From assembly GCA_947175425.1 (NCBI GenBank), contig CAMWMR010000007.1, forward strand, positions 27,373 to 91,372: a DNA stretch of 64,000 bases, read 5' to 3'. This stretch comes from an uncultured Porphyromonadaceae bacterium. Its GTDB lineage: Bacteria; Bacteroidota; Bacteroidia; Bacteroidales; Muribaculaceae. Shown here one piece after another: positions 43,183-53,372 of this stretch. How positions within the stretch are numbered: position 1 is the first letter of the stretch; the number at the start of each line of letters is the position of its first letter. Both the position numbers and the translations under genes were made by a program. The notes below the pieces were generated by a model. The model worked only from the letters and a program-made list of their open reading frames with translations. It had not been told where the DNA came from and made no database searches.

Positions 43183-46143
43183 TTATTCGGCGGCTGTGAT
43201 TTCAATTTTGGTAAAGCGAATCTGACCGGGTTTGCCGGCTTCGGCACCGTAGAGTGCTGTATCGCCTACTGTGAAAGTAACGTCGGTTGCATCACCTACC
43301 CAGGTAATGGTAGTGTCGCCTTCGGCCTGAGCGGGGCTGAGAGTGCCGGTGCTCGGAGTGAAGGTGGTGTAACGGGTTGTAACGCTGCCAAGAGTGAATA
43401 CAATCTTTGTCATGCGACCACCCTGAATCTGCAGGCTGTTCTTTGCGTAAAGACGCATGTCGGCGGTATAATCCTGAGGATTGGTGGCGCCTGCGTTTTT
43501 GGCAAAGGTGAAGGTGTAGCCTCCGGCTGTTACGGTTGCATCGCCGGCAACTCCGGTAAACGCATCGTGATTGATAACGCCGTCTTCACCGGTGGGAGGT
43601 GTTACAGGGTCGTCGGGGGTATCGGGAGTTGTGGGGGTATCACCGCCGGTAGAACCGTTGTAGCTAACAATCATGCTGCCGGTAGTGAACTGAGGTGTGT
43701 TGCCCATGTAGTTTACAAGAGTACCGCTTACAACTACTTCAGCGCCTACAGCAAGCTGGCTTTCGGAGGTGAATTTGTCACCGTTGAGCCAGTAGCCGCG
43801 ATAAACCTGCAGGCTTGCTGAGCCGTCGGTAATGATATAGGTGGCATTGCCGAAGCTTGTGCTGAGCTCGGTGATTGAGGAAATGGTTCCCTTGGCATAA
43901 GCTGCCGCCTCACCGGTGGAGCTGAGAGCCGATGCTACTGCAAGAGCTTTGGTAACGTTGTAGGGGCTGGCTGCAGTACCGTCGCCGGTGGGTTCAACTC
44001 CGGGGCCGGGTGCCGAAGAGCCTTCAAGAACATTTGCGGTGAGGTTCTTCACGCCGGGACCTCCGCAGTACTTCATGACGTCGCCCTTGATTTTGAGGAG
44101 CTTGCCAAGATTGGAGGGTTGGTTGGCAAGAGCGAGATCGGCACGCATGGATGTGGGGAGCTGTACGCCTACGCAGAGGCTTGCATCCTTACAGTCGGCT
44201 GTCGGGCCGATTACAAGGTTGGTTGTAGCCGCATTGGCATCGGCTGCGAATACTGTTCCGGAGAGGAGAGTGCTGCTGCCGCCGGTGGGCATATAGCCTA
44301 CAATGTAGCCCTGTACCCAGATTCCTGTATAGCCGTCGGGCGATACTGTGGTGCTGGAAGGATTGGTGGCTATTACCTGTGCGCAGGTGAACGGTGAGGT
44401 TTCGGTGCCGTCACCGCCGCCGGTTACGGGAGGTGTTACGGGGGTGTCGGGAGTGCTGCCGCTGCCGTCGAATACTTTATCGGTGAGATTCTTCACGCCG
44501 GGGCCGCCGCAATATTTCATTACGTCACCCTTGATGGCAAGACGTTTGCCGAGGTTGCCGGGGTTGGTGGCAAGCGCGAGTTCGGCACGCATGGAGGTGG
44601 GAAGCTGTACGCCTACACACTTCGATGCATCGGTACAATCGGGTGTGGGACCGATTACAAGGTTGGTGGTAGCTGCATCGGCGTCGGCTGCGAATACTGT
44701 TCCGGAGAGGAGAGTGCTGCTGCCGCCGGTGGGCATATAACCTACAATGTAGCCTTCAACCCATACGCCGGCACCTCCGTCGGGCGACGCTGTGGTGCTG
44801 GAGGGATTCATGGCTATTACCTGCGAGCAGTTCAGCGGAGATGCCTGGGTGCCGTCGCCTGCGGGGATTTCGCCGGTGTCTACGCTTACGCCTTCAAGTT
44901 TGAATTCGTCGGCTTTGCCGCTGTTGCCGGTAAGACCGTAAGTATCGAGGAACTTGACAAGGTTACCTTTCACCATGATTTCCTTGCCGAGGTTGGCGGG
45001 ATTGTCGCGGAGGTTGGCAACTTCCTGGAATACGGAACCGGAAGGAAGCTGTACTACAAGGCTCTTGGAAATATCCTGGGTTGCAGCGTCGGATGCGATT
45101 ACAAGAGTGGATGCGAGCACGGTGGGTGCTTCCCATTCAATGTCGTCGTTGCCGGTTACGCTTTCAACTTCGGGAGCCACGGCACCTACAATGTAGCCTT
45201 TTACCCAGCCCGAAGCGCTGATTCCTGCTTCTTCGTCGGCAATGGCTTCTTCAACAGTGTAGGGATGATCGAGGGTGCCGGGACGGTCGCCTACTTCAAT
45301 AACGCCCTTGATGTCGTTGAGAATAATCTGCCATGAACCGTTGTAGTAGCTGAGGATACCTACAAGGTCGATGTTGCCCTCGGGCAGCATGTCGTTGAAG
45401 AAAGTACAGTAACCGCTGGTGCGCACAATCATGGTACCGCCGTTGCTGTCGGTAAGAGTGCGGTTCTGTTCGTCGTTGGTAGTGGCGTGATAAACCGAGA
45501 AGGTTGTTTTGCCGCCTTCAACGAACGAAACGTTGCGGAAGCGTACAATCCGGCTCTGGAATTTGCGGAGACCTTCGTTGGTACCGGGGATTTCGGCAAA
45601 GCTGTTTACAACGATAGTGTCGTTCAGAGCAGGCTGGGGAAGTCCGTTAAGCTCGGCGTGGTCGTCGAAGTATTCTTTCGACATGAAGCTAACCTGCCAA
45701 GTGCTTCCGTTCTCGTACCACGAGGGGCGTCCCATTTGCTGGAGGCCGGCATATTTGCCTATGTTCATGCCGGTAACGTCCATAACGATTTCCTGGCCCT
45801 GACGGTAGTTCAGGTACAGGTTGTAGCTGTCGATTGAGAATGCAAGCGCAGCTGTTTCGTCCTGGATTATAAGGCTTTTGAACACGTTGCCGTCCTCGTC
45901 GGAAGAAATGACGCGGCCGTGGATAATATAGTGGGAACCGTCCTCGCGTTCGCCGATTGTCTCGGCATAGTTGGTGGCGTCGTTCCAGTAAATTTCCTTA
46001 AGCTCCAACAGGGTGGTGTTGGGCTGAAGAGAGGACGAGGGGATGTTTATTGCGGGAGAGTCCACATCGTCCTGGCAGGCGCAGAGGCCCATGGTGGCCG
46101 CACCGAGTGCGACAGCATATACCAAGGATTTAAATTTTTTCAT
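43183..46143 (-). CDS. Large OB-repeat lipoprotein (DUF5689/DUF6359-type)
   Basis: A 986-residue lipoprotein (Cys23 in MGLCAC, followed by QDD). The N-terminal third (about 40-285) is a DUF5689-like domain (YIIHGRVISSDEDGNVFKSLIIQDE). A DUF6359-like OB region (about 288-425) follows, then two near-identical copies of a longer OB module (about 425-710), a third, different OB module shared with the neighbouring gene (about 720-832), and a beta-sandwich end domain. The modules are separated by Pro/Thr/Asp linkers such as STPDTPVTPPVTGGG. DUF5689 regions resemble OB domains of extracellular nucleases, so nucleic-acid or ligand binding is a reasonable guess. It lies 14 bp after the first lipoprotein gene, in the TonB-receptor operon. 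Confidence 0.85.
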   Translation of the reverse strand: MKKFKSLVYAVALGAATMGLCACQDDVDSPAINIPSSSLQPNTTLLELKEIYWNDATNYAETIGEREDGSHYIIHGRVISSDEDGNVFKSLIIQDETAALAFSIDSYNLYLNYRQGQEIVMDVTGMNIGKYAGLQQMGRPSWYENGSTWQVSFMSKEYFDDHAELNGLPQPALNDTIVVNSFAEIPGTNEGLRKFQSRIVRFRNVSFVEGGKTTFSVYHATTNDEQNRTLTDSNGGTMIVRTSGYCTFFNDMLPEGNIDLVGILSYYNGSWQIILNDIKGVIEVGDRPGTLDHPYTVEEAIADEEAGISASGWVKGYIVGAVAPEVESVTGNDDIEWEAPTVLASTLVIASDAATQDISKSLVVQLPSGSVFQEVANLRDNPANLGKEIMVKGNLVKFLDTYGLTGNSGKADEFKLEGVSVDTGEIPAGDGTQASPLNCSQVIAMNPSSTTASPDGGAGVWVEGYIVGYMPTGGSSTLLSGTVFAADADAATTNLVIGPTPDCTDASKCVGVQLPTSMRAELALATNPGNLGKRLAIKGDVMKYCGGPGVKNLTDKVFDGSGSTPDTPVTPPVTGGGDGTETSPFTCAQVIATNPSSTTVSPDGYTGIWVQGYIVGYMPTGGSSTLLSGTVFAADANAATTNLVIGPTADCKDASLCVGVQLPTSMRADLALANQPSNLGKLLKIKGDVMKYCGGPGVKNLTANVLEGSSAPGPGVEPTGDGTAASPYNVTKALAVASALSSTGEAAAYAKGTISSITELSTSFGNATYIITDGSASLQVYRGYWLNGDKFTSESQLAVGAEVVVSGTLVNYMGNTPQFTTGSMIVSYNGSTGGDTPTTPDTPDDPVTPPTGEDGVINHDAFTGVAGDATVTAGGYTFTFAKNAGATNPQDYTADMRLYAKNSLQIQGGRMTKIVFTLGSVTTRYTTFTPSTGTLSPAQAEGDTTITWVGDATDVTFTVGDTALYGAEAGKPGQIRFTKIEITAAE
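43648..43988 (-). repeat. OB module copy, class 2 (large lipoprotein)
   Basis: Protein segment GDGTAASPYNVTKALAVA to MIVSYNG. Its closest relatives are two copies in the neighbouring lipoprotein gene (46660-47000 and 47036-47388). Boundaries are approximate. Confidence 0.8.
44015..44418 (-). repeat. OB module copy 2, class 1
   Basis: Protein segment GDGTETSPFTCAQVIA to NLTANVLEG. It is highly similar to the copy at 44458-44862, including the 55-base stretch 44241-44295, which is identical to 44685-44739. Confidence 0.85.
44458..44862 (-). repeat. OB module copy 1, class 1
   Basis: Protein segment GDGTQASPLNCSQVIA to NLTDKVFDG. The period between copies is 444 bp (148 codons), so recombination between them stays in frame. 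Confidence 0.85.
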
Positions 46144-46157
46144 AGCTGGTGCGGCAA

Positions 46158-48272
46158 TTACTTGTTACCGTATACATTAAAGTTCTTGATTTCCCAGGTG
46201 TCGGCGCCCGATGCGGAGGAGCCGTATTTGAATGCTACCTGAATCTTTTTGCCGTTGAAAGCTGCCAGGGAGATTTTTCCTGAGTTGGTGAAATCCCATG
46301 AGCCGGCGGTGGGCCATACAGAGATTGTGAGAGCGGTCCAGTCGGAAGCACCTTCCTCGCGGGCATATACGCCGCAGAGGGTTTTGAGCGTGGTCTGGAA
46401 CTTGGCGGCGTGGTCGAAATCGAGTTCGCAGCCGGTGGCGCCGCTAAGGTCGATGACAGGCGATACAAGCCACGATTCGGCTGCAAAAGCCTGAGTGGTA
46501 TAGGCCGAGGCTTTGGCGCCATAGCTTGCGCCGCCCCAGTTCCATACGTAGTCGAGACCTTCGGGAAGAGTTACATTGTTTATTGTGAAATTGCCGAGCG
46601 AGGAGGTAAATGTCTCGGTAAAGAGAACTCCGTCGGCAGGTGTGTCGGGAGTTGTTGTGCCTCCCTGGCCGTTGTAGCTTACAATTGTGCTGCCTGTTGT
46701 GAACTGGGGGGTGTTGCCCTTGAAGTTCACAAGAGTGCCGTGAACCACTACTTCGGCTCCGACAACGAGCTGATCCTCGCTTGTGAATTTCGCACCGTCC
46801 AATCCGTAGCCGCGATATACCTGCAGGCTTGCAGAACCGTCGGTAATAGTATATGTGGCATTGCCGAAGCTTGTGCTGAGTTCGGTTATGGAAGCAACGG
46901 TACCTTTTGCATATGCTTCAGCCTCGCCGGTATCGGAAAGAGCTTTGGCAACTGCAAGTGCTTTGCTCACATTATAGGGGCTGGCGGCTGTGCCGTCGCC
47001 TTCTTCTACTCCGGGGATGTCGGGGGTAGTGGAACCGCCCTGGCCGTTATAGCTCACAATCTTGCTGCCGGTTGTAAACTGAGGTGTGTTGCCCATGTAG
47101 TTTACAAGGTCGCCGTATATAACTACTTCGGCTCCCACTGCGAGCTGATCCTCGCTTGTGAACTTGGCGCCGTCCAGACCGTTGCCACGGTATACCTGGA
47201 GAGTGCGTCCGGTTGCGTTGTCGCCGATTGTATATGTAGCGTTACCGAAGCTTGTGCTGAACTCGCTGATGGATATAACTTTACCCTTTACGTATGCTGC
47301 AACCTGCTCGGAAGAGCTCAGAGCTGTGGCAACTTCGAGAGCTTTGGCTACGTTGTAGGGGCTTTCGGCAGTACCTTCGCCGGCAGGTTCAACTTCTTCG
47401 CCGGGTTCGGGAGCTTCTCCGTCGAATCCGCTGGAACCTTCGGCGTCGATGAGTACAAGCTGCCAGTCGCTGCCAAAGTAGCTGAGAATACCGGTAACGT
47501 TACCCACGCCGTAGGGCATGAGTTCGTTCTTGAACGAGGAGTAGCTGCTGTTGCGAACGGGGAAACGGTTTCCGTCGGTATCGACAATATAGCGGGTAAC
47601 AGTTGCCGAAGGAGCATATGCCTGTCCGGCTTCAACCCAGCTTACGTTTTCAAAACGGATGAGACGGCTTTGCCAGCGCATTACGTCGGCCTGGTTGGCT
47701 TTGGCAGCCACAAGCTCGGGAATGGTGGCAAGAGTGGTGTCCACTTTGGCAGGTTCGGGAAGAGCCGAGTTGTTACGGCATACATGAGCCTGGAACAGGC
47801 TGCCGTCCATGAATGTCATGGAGTTGCCGCTGATGGCGCCGAACTGAAGAAGTCCGCTGTAACCGCCGATTGAGAGCCCCGAAGCGTAAACAATAACTTC
47901 CTGTCCGAAGGGGAACAGCTGATAGATGTCGTACTCGTTCACCGAGAATGTCATGGCAATCTGTTCGCCGTTGGCGTCAACCGACTGTATTACAATGTTC
48001 TTGTAAACGTTGCCGGTTTCATCGCTGGAGCAGACGCGGCCTGTGAATTTAAGAGTGTCGCCGTTCTCGAAGTAAGGAATGGTTACGGGAGCCGAGAGAG
48101 AACTCCAGTAATCGGCCTTTACTTCGGCCATGGTGGCGTTGGGAACGTCGTGCACCACGGGAGGAAGAATCAGCGGGGGATGAACAAAGTTGTCATCGCA
48201 GGAAGTGAGGGCCGTGGACAGTCCGAGGGCGGCCGCTGCTATATATATGAATGATTTTTTCATCGTTGACAT
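46158..48272 (-). CDS. OB-repeat lipoprotein with choice-of-anchor-J-like end
   Basis: A 704-residue lipoprotein (Cys25 in ALTSC, followed by DDN). An N-terminal DUF5689-like domain (about 45-285) is followed by two tandem OB modules (about 295-412 and 424-536) with the shared core STSFGNATY and NTPQFTTGS. The C-terminal domain (about 545-704) resembles choice-of-anchor J/cleaved-adhesin sandwiches, with AAESWLVSPVIDLSGA. Met4 is an alternative start. It lies 9 bp after the TonB-dependent receptor gene and 14 bp before the larger paralogue. Likely surface exposed and acting with the receptor, in the position SusD would occupy in a Sus-type pair. Confidence 0.85.
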   Translation of the reverse strand: MSTMKKSFIYIAAAALGLSTALTSCDDNFVHPPLILPPVVHDVPNATMAEVKADYWSSLSAPVTIPYFENGDTLKFTGRVCSSDETGNVYKNIVIQSVDANGEQIAMTFSVNEYDIYQLFPFGQEVIVYASGLSIGGYSGLLQFGAISGNSMTFMDGSLFQAHVCRNNSALPEPAKVDTTLATIPELVAAKANQADVMRWQSRLIRFENVSWVEAGQAYAPSATVTRYIVDTDGNRFPVRNSSYSSFKNELMPYGVGNVTGILSYFGSDWQLVLIDAEGSSGFDGEAPEPGEEVEPAGEGTAESPYNVAKALEVATALSSSEQVAAYVKGKVISISEFSTSFGNATYTIGDNATGRTLQVYRGNGLDGAKFTSEDQLAVGAEVVIYGDLVNYMGNTPQFTTGSKIVSYNGQGGSTTPDIPGVEEGDGTAASPYNVSKALAVAKALSDTGEAEAYAKGTVASITELSTSFGNATYTITDGSASLQVYRGYGLDGAKFTSEDQLVVGAEVVVHGTLVNFKGNTPQFTTGSTIVSYNGQGGTTTPDTPADGVLFTETFTSSLGNFTINNVTLPEGLDYVWNWGGASYGAKASAYTTQAFAAESWLVSPVIDLSGATGCELDFDHAAKFQTTLKTLCGVYAREEGASDWTALTISVWPTAGSWDFTNSGKISLAAFNGKKIQVAFKYGSSASGADTWEIKNFNVYGNK
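46660..47000 (-). repeat. OB module copy, class 2 (second in this lipoprotein)
   Basis: Protein segment GDGTAASPYNVSKALAVA to TIVSYNGQGG. It is very close to the copy in the large lipoprotein (43648-43988), closer at the N-terminal end than to the tandem copy beside it. Confidence 0.8.
47036..47388 (-). repeat. OB module copy, class 2 (first in this lipoprotein)
   Basis: Protein segment GEGTAESPYNVAKALEVA to KIVSYNGQGG. It has a four-residue insertion (NATG) relative to the other class 2 copies. Confidence 0.8.
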
Positions 48273-48281
48273 GAATAAATG

Positions 48282-51059
48282 TTAGAAACGAACACCGATG
48301 TTAAGATACATTCGGAAGCCCTGCGCATAGCTGAAACGGGTGGGGAACTGGTTGCGATCCCACGGTGTTGTGCCGGTTGTGCGCAGACGACCCTGCTGGT
48401 AGGCGTAGGTTACTATGTCGCGGTTGTTGAGGATGTTGTTGAGGTTGAGGTTCACGTTGAGGCTCACGTTGCGGTTAATGTAGATGAGCTTGCCGATAGA
48501 AGCGTTGAGCGTGAAGGCGTTTTTGATTTTGTCCTGCTGCGACAGTTCCTCAACCTTGGCAAGGAGTTCTTCGTAGGAGCTGCCGTACGATTCCCAAAGG
48601 GTGGGGAATGCTTCGTGGTAGCGGGGAGCAAGATTAACGTAGGCGTCGCCCTGCCATGTTGCGTTTACGTTGAAGAACCAGCTCTTGGGAGCAGCCCAGT
48701 CGATACCGACGTTGGCGCAGTACTGGGGAGTGCTGCCAATGTAGTAGTTCTTGAGGTAAACGGTCTGGGTTGTATCGGGGTACATGTTGTTTTCAAATGA
48801 ACGTGTGCCCTGGGGATTGCTCTTGTACTGGAAGCGGGAGAACTGGCCTGCGAAAGTAGCTGTTACGCTGGGAGTGATTTTGTAGGCCATACCGAGTTCG
48901 AGACCCTTGTTTACGCGGCGTACACCGGTGAGGATGTAGTTGGCGTATGTTCCGTATTCGTCGTCGTAGAAGCCGTTGCGTTCAATTGCGTTGTTGGCGT
49001 CGGCGTAGAAAGCGGTAAGTGAACCGCGGAAGCGGCGGTAGCTCCACATGTAGGAGAGGTCGGCCGAGAAGTCGCGTTCGTTTTCAACATTGTCAACCAC
49101 TGTGTTCTTGATACGGGGAGCAATGAATACCTGGTCGAACAGAGGAGCGCGTGTTCCGTACTCGATGTGTGCTGCAAACTGGTTGCGGCCGTCGAGCTTG
49201 TAGGTTGCGCCGGCTTTTACACCAACATTGTCGAAACGGAGCATTTCGCTCTTGCCGAGAGAGTTGTTGGGAGCACGTCCGTTGCGCATTTTGCCGTCGC
49301 GCTGGTACTGGGTGTAGCTCATCTGCAGGCCGTAGTTGATGTCCCATTTGGGAAGTGTGATAACATTCTGCAGCCATGCTTCGGCGCGGAGGGCGTGAAT
49401 ATCGTAGTCGTAACCGAAACGGTCGCCTTCCACAACGTGACGGTTGGGATTGTCGAGGTCGTTCTGGAGGTTACCGGGCATGATACCTATTTCGCGGTTG
49501 CTGAAGGGGTCGATGTCGAGCCAGAATTCGCCGCCCATGAGGTCGCGGACGGTTTTGTAGTTCGAGCTCTTGGTGTAGTTGAACGATACACCGCCCTGGA
49601 GCGAGAGTGCGTCGGTGAGGCGTGTGTTCACATACGAGCTGAACATTCCCACGAGCTGGTGGTTGATACGGTTCTCCATGATGTAGGAGGAGCCGATGTG
49701 TTCCGATTCGGGGAGGTTCTGGTTCTGAACGTTGTTGAGGTAGTTGATTTGGTACATGTCGTCCCACTTGATCTGGCGGAATGCGGGGTCGTTGAGCCAG
49801 AGGTCGGTGTAGAGCTCGGCGCTTTCCATGTCGTCGCGTCCGATGAAGTAGGAGGGCAGGTATTTATAATAGGAGGGGTTGGGGTCGGTTGCGTTGTAGT
49901 AATTGAGCGCTGTGCGGTTGTAGTATACCGAACGGAAACCGGCCGAGGTGTTTACAATAGTGTTGTCCTTTTTGTAGAGCCAGTTGAGAATGGCGGTGGG
50001 GTCGAAAGTCTCGGTAATGCGGGCCGAGCGTTTTTTGCCGTCCTGGTAGCCCCAGTCGGGGTTGTAGAGGTTGGTTCCGGCAAGGTCGTAGGCTTCCTGT
50101 ACGGTAGGACGGCCTGTGGCACGCTGGGTGGGACCGCCGAAAGCAGTAAGAGTCAGAGAGTTTTGGTCGTTGATTTTCTTTTCAACCGAAAGGAACAGGC
50201 CTGCCGAGTTGTAGAAAGTACCTTCCATGACGCCTTCGTTTGCATAGCGTCCGATAGCGCTGATTGTGAAGGCCCAGCCCTGTTTGTTAAGGCCGGTGGA
50301 GTAGGTTGCCATGGCACGCAGCATGTAGTTGCTGTTAGTGTAGGCGAGTGCTCCGTTGAAGCCGGGGGCGTAGAGGTCGGTTGTGGTGTTGTAGTTTACA
50401 CTACCGCCGATGTCGCCGAAACCGTAGTTTGCAGCTTCCATGCCAATGGCAGTGCTTTTGTTACGGAATGCGCGGCTTGTCATACCCATAAGGGTGGAGA
50501 AGCTGAAGGAACCGCGAATAAGGTCGTTCATCTTCAAACCGTTGATGTACACGCTTTGGTACTGGCTGTCGAGGCCGCGATAGCGGAAGTACATGGGGCC
50601 GAAGTTGTAGGAGGCGGTGTTGTAGTACAGGTTGTCGTTCGCGCCTGTGAGTGCGCCGACATTCTGCATGCCGCCTTCGTCTTCGTCAAGAACGGCTTCG
50701 TCGAAAACGAGGTCGTAGACATCGGAGTGGAACATGTCCTCTTCAGTCTGTGCGGGAACGAGACGAATCTCGCCGAGGTTGATTGTGTTGTACACGTGCA
50801 ACAGGTCTTCGGCGAATGATTGATAGCCGTCGGCTGTTACGATGATGTATGCGTTTTCGGCATCATCAAGCGTGAGGCGGAACTGTCCGTTGAAATTGGA
50901 TACGGCTTGAGCGTTGGAGTCGCGGGCAATGATTGTGGCACCGCTAACGGGACTACCGTTACTACCGTCCACAACCACGCCGAGTACGGTGGCTGCGGAT
51001 GCTCCCAATGCCGGCCAAAGAGCCGCCACGATAAGAAGTAAAAACAGTCGTAGTTTCAT
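48282..51059 (-). CDS. TonB-dependent receptor with CarboxypepD_reg domain
   Basis: A 925-residue outer-membrane receptor. The signal peptide ends near LGASAA (about 23). A carboxypeptidase-regulatory-like domain (about 24-105, VLGVVVDGSNGSPVSGATII) precedes the plug (about 110-225, RYRGLDSQYQSVYINGLKMN). The 22-strand-type barrel ends in an aromatic residue (MYLNIGVRF). It imports a bulky ligand using TonB-ExbBD energy. There is no SusD-like partner. Two OB-repeat lipoproteins follow at 9 and 14 bp spacing and probably capture the ligand. A full promoter lies at 51110-51142. The ligand is unknown; nucleic acid or its breakdown products are one possibility. Confidence 0.93.
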   Translation of the reverse strand: MKLRLFLLLIVAALWPALGASAATVLGVVVDGSNGSPVSGATIIARDSNAQAVSNFNGQFRLTLDDAENAYIIVTADGYQSFAEDLLHVYNTINLGEIRLVPAQTEEDMFHSDVYDLVFDEAVLDEDEGGMQNVGALTGANDNLYYNTASYNFGPMYFRYRGLDSQYQSVYINGLKMNDLIRGSFSFSTLMGMTSRAFRNKSTAIGMEAANYGFGDIGGSVNYNTTTDLYAPGFNGALAYTNSNYMLRAMATYSTGLNKQGWAFTISAIGRYANEGVMEGTFYNSAGLFLSVEKKINDQNSLTLTAFGGPTQRATGRPTVQEAYDLAGTNLYNPDWGYQDGKKRSARITETFDPTAILNWLYKKDNTIVNTSAGFRSVYYNRTALNYYNATDPNPSYYKYLPSYFIGRDDMESAELYTDLWLNDPAFRQIKWDDMYQINYLNNVQNQNLPESEHIGSSYIMENRINHQLVGMFSSYVNTRLTDALSLQGGVSFNYTKSSNYKTVRDLMGGEFWLDIDPFSNREIGIMPGNLQNDLDNPNRHVVEGDRFGYDYDIHALRAEAWLQNVITLPKWDINYGLQMSYTQYQRDGKMRNGRAPNNSLGKSEMLRFDNVGVKAGATYKLDGRNQFAAHIEYGTRAPLFDQVFIAPRIKNTVVDNVENERDFSADLSYMWSYRRFRGSLTAFYADANNAIERNGFYDDEYGTYANYILTGVRRVNKGLELGMAYKITPSVTATFAGQFSRFQYKSNPQGTRSFENNMYPDTTQTVYLKNYYIGSTPQYCANVGIDWAAPKSWFFNVNATWQGDAYVNLAPRYHEAFPTLWESYGSSYEELLAKVEELSQQDKIKNAFTLNASIGKLIYINRNVSLNVNLNLNNILNNRDIVTYAYQQGRLRTTGTTPWDRNQFPTRFSYAQGFRMYLNIGVRF

Positions 51060-51109
51060 CAGTAAAGATTTATTTTTTTTGAAATGTAGGTTGCTCGAAC
51101 TTAAGCGGC

Positions 51110-51142
51110 CAAAATTAATGAAAAAGTTTGAATTAAAGCAAA
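51110..51142 (-). promoter_or_regulatory. Promoter for TonB-receptor operon
   Basis: On the minus strand TTTG (51139-51142), 21 bases, TAATTTTG (51110-51117). The start codon is 50 bp downstream. Confidence 0.7.
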
Positions 51143-51212
51143 TTCAAGCCATTTAAATTCGCGGGAAAGCGTTAAAAACAGGTTAATACGACTGTGCGAG
51201 GGGATAAAAAAC

Positions 51213-51242
51213 AAAAAAACCTCGGTTTTCCGAGGTTTTTTT
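51213..51242 (-). terminator. Terminator after groEL
   Basis: AAAAAAACCTCGG (51213-51225) pairs with CCGAGGTTTTTTT (51230-51242) around TTTT. It is symmetric and could act in both directions; on the minus strand it ends groESL 26 bp after the stop. Confidence 0.9.
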
Positions 51243-51267
51243 AACAGTTTATGTGAATTTTGACGAA

Positions 51268-52902
<1,635 letters not shown>

Positions 52903-53178
52903 TTATTTTTCGATAACAGCGAGCACATCGGCTTGCTTCATAATGAGAACTTTGTCACCGTCGAGGTCGATTTCGGTGCCGGCATATTTGCCGTATAGAA
53001 CCTCATCGCCTACTTTGAGAATCATTTTTTCTTCGGCGGTGCCGTCACCAACGGCAAGAACGGTGCCTCGAAGGGGTTTTTCTTTGGCGCTGTCGGGAAT
53101 GATAATGCCCGAGGCGGTTACTTCTTCGGCCGCTGTAGGTTGAACGAGAACGCGGTCGGCAAGCGGTTTAAGTTTCAT
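52903..53178 (-). CDS. groES: 10-kDa co-chaperonin GroES
   Basis: A 91-residue co-chaperonin. The N-terminal signature LKPLADRVLVQPTAAEE is clear, and the mobile loop (about 16-33, with TASGIIIPDSAKEKP) carries the hydrophobic IIIP tripeptide that binds GroEL. It caps the GroEL cavity. It is the first gene of the operon. Upstream I found no TAnnTTTG element, but a sigma-54-like site (53225-53240) lies about 47 bp before the ATG. Confidence 0.97.
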   Translation of the reverse strand: MKLKPLADRVLVQPTAAEEVTASGIIIPDSAKEKPLRGTVLAVGDGTAEEKMILKVGDEVLYGKYAGTEIDLDGDKVLIMKQADVLAVIEK

Positions 53179-53224
53179 AATTATTATGTTAAGAGTTATA
53201 TTTTTGTCGTTTTACAGTATATAA

Positions 53225-53240
53225 TGCAAAAACTTTGCCA
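53225..53240 (-). promoter_or_regulatory. Sigma-54-like promoter upstream of groES
   Basis: On the minus strand TGGCA-N6-TTGCA, which keeps the GG and GC dinucleotides ten bases apart as in -24/-12 sites (consensus TGGCACG-N4-TTGCA; two mismatches at positions 6-7). The expected start near 53214 gives a leader of about 36 bases. A perfect inverted repeat TGCCA-TTT-TGGCA (53264-53276) lies just upstream and could be an activator site. Confidence 0.45.
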
Positions 53241-53306
53241 AAGCTGTTTTGTCAGTTCCGGCCTGCCATTTTGGCAAACGCAGGTATTATTCCGCAGGAT
53301 AAAACG

Positions 53307-53340
53307 TGTCAGAGGCGGCAAAAGTTTGCCACCTCTGACA
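53307..53340 (-). terminator. Hairpin after hflX
   Basis: TGTCAGAGG pairs with CCTCTGACA (53307-53315 with 53332-53340), plus an inner GGCAAA/TTTGCC stem. On the minus strand CGTTTTA follows. It probably ends the acyl-CoA ligase-hflX transcript. Confidence 0.7.
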
Positions 53341-53372
53341 GTTATAGTATATTATATAAGGAGTAAAACGGC

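Noticed and set aside
49167..50819. 550-codon open frame antisense to the TonB-dependent receptor
   Set aside because: Val/Gly/Cys-rich mirror translation without domains or start signals.
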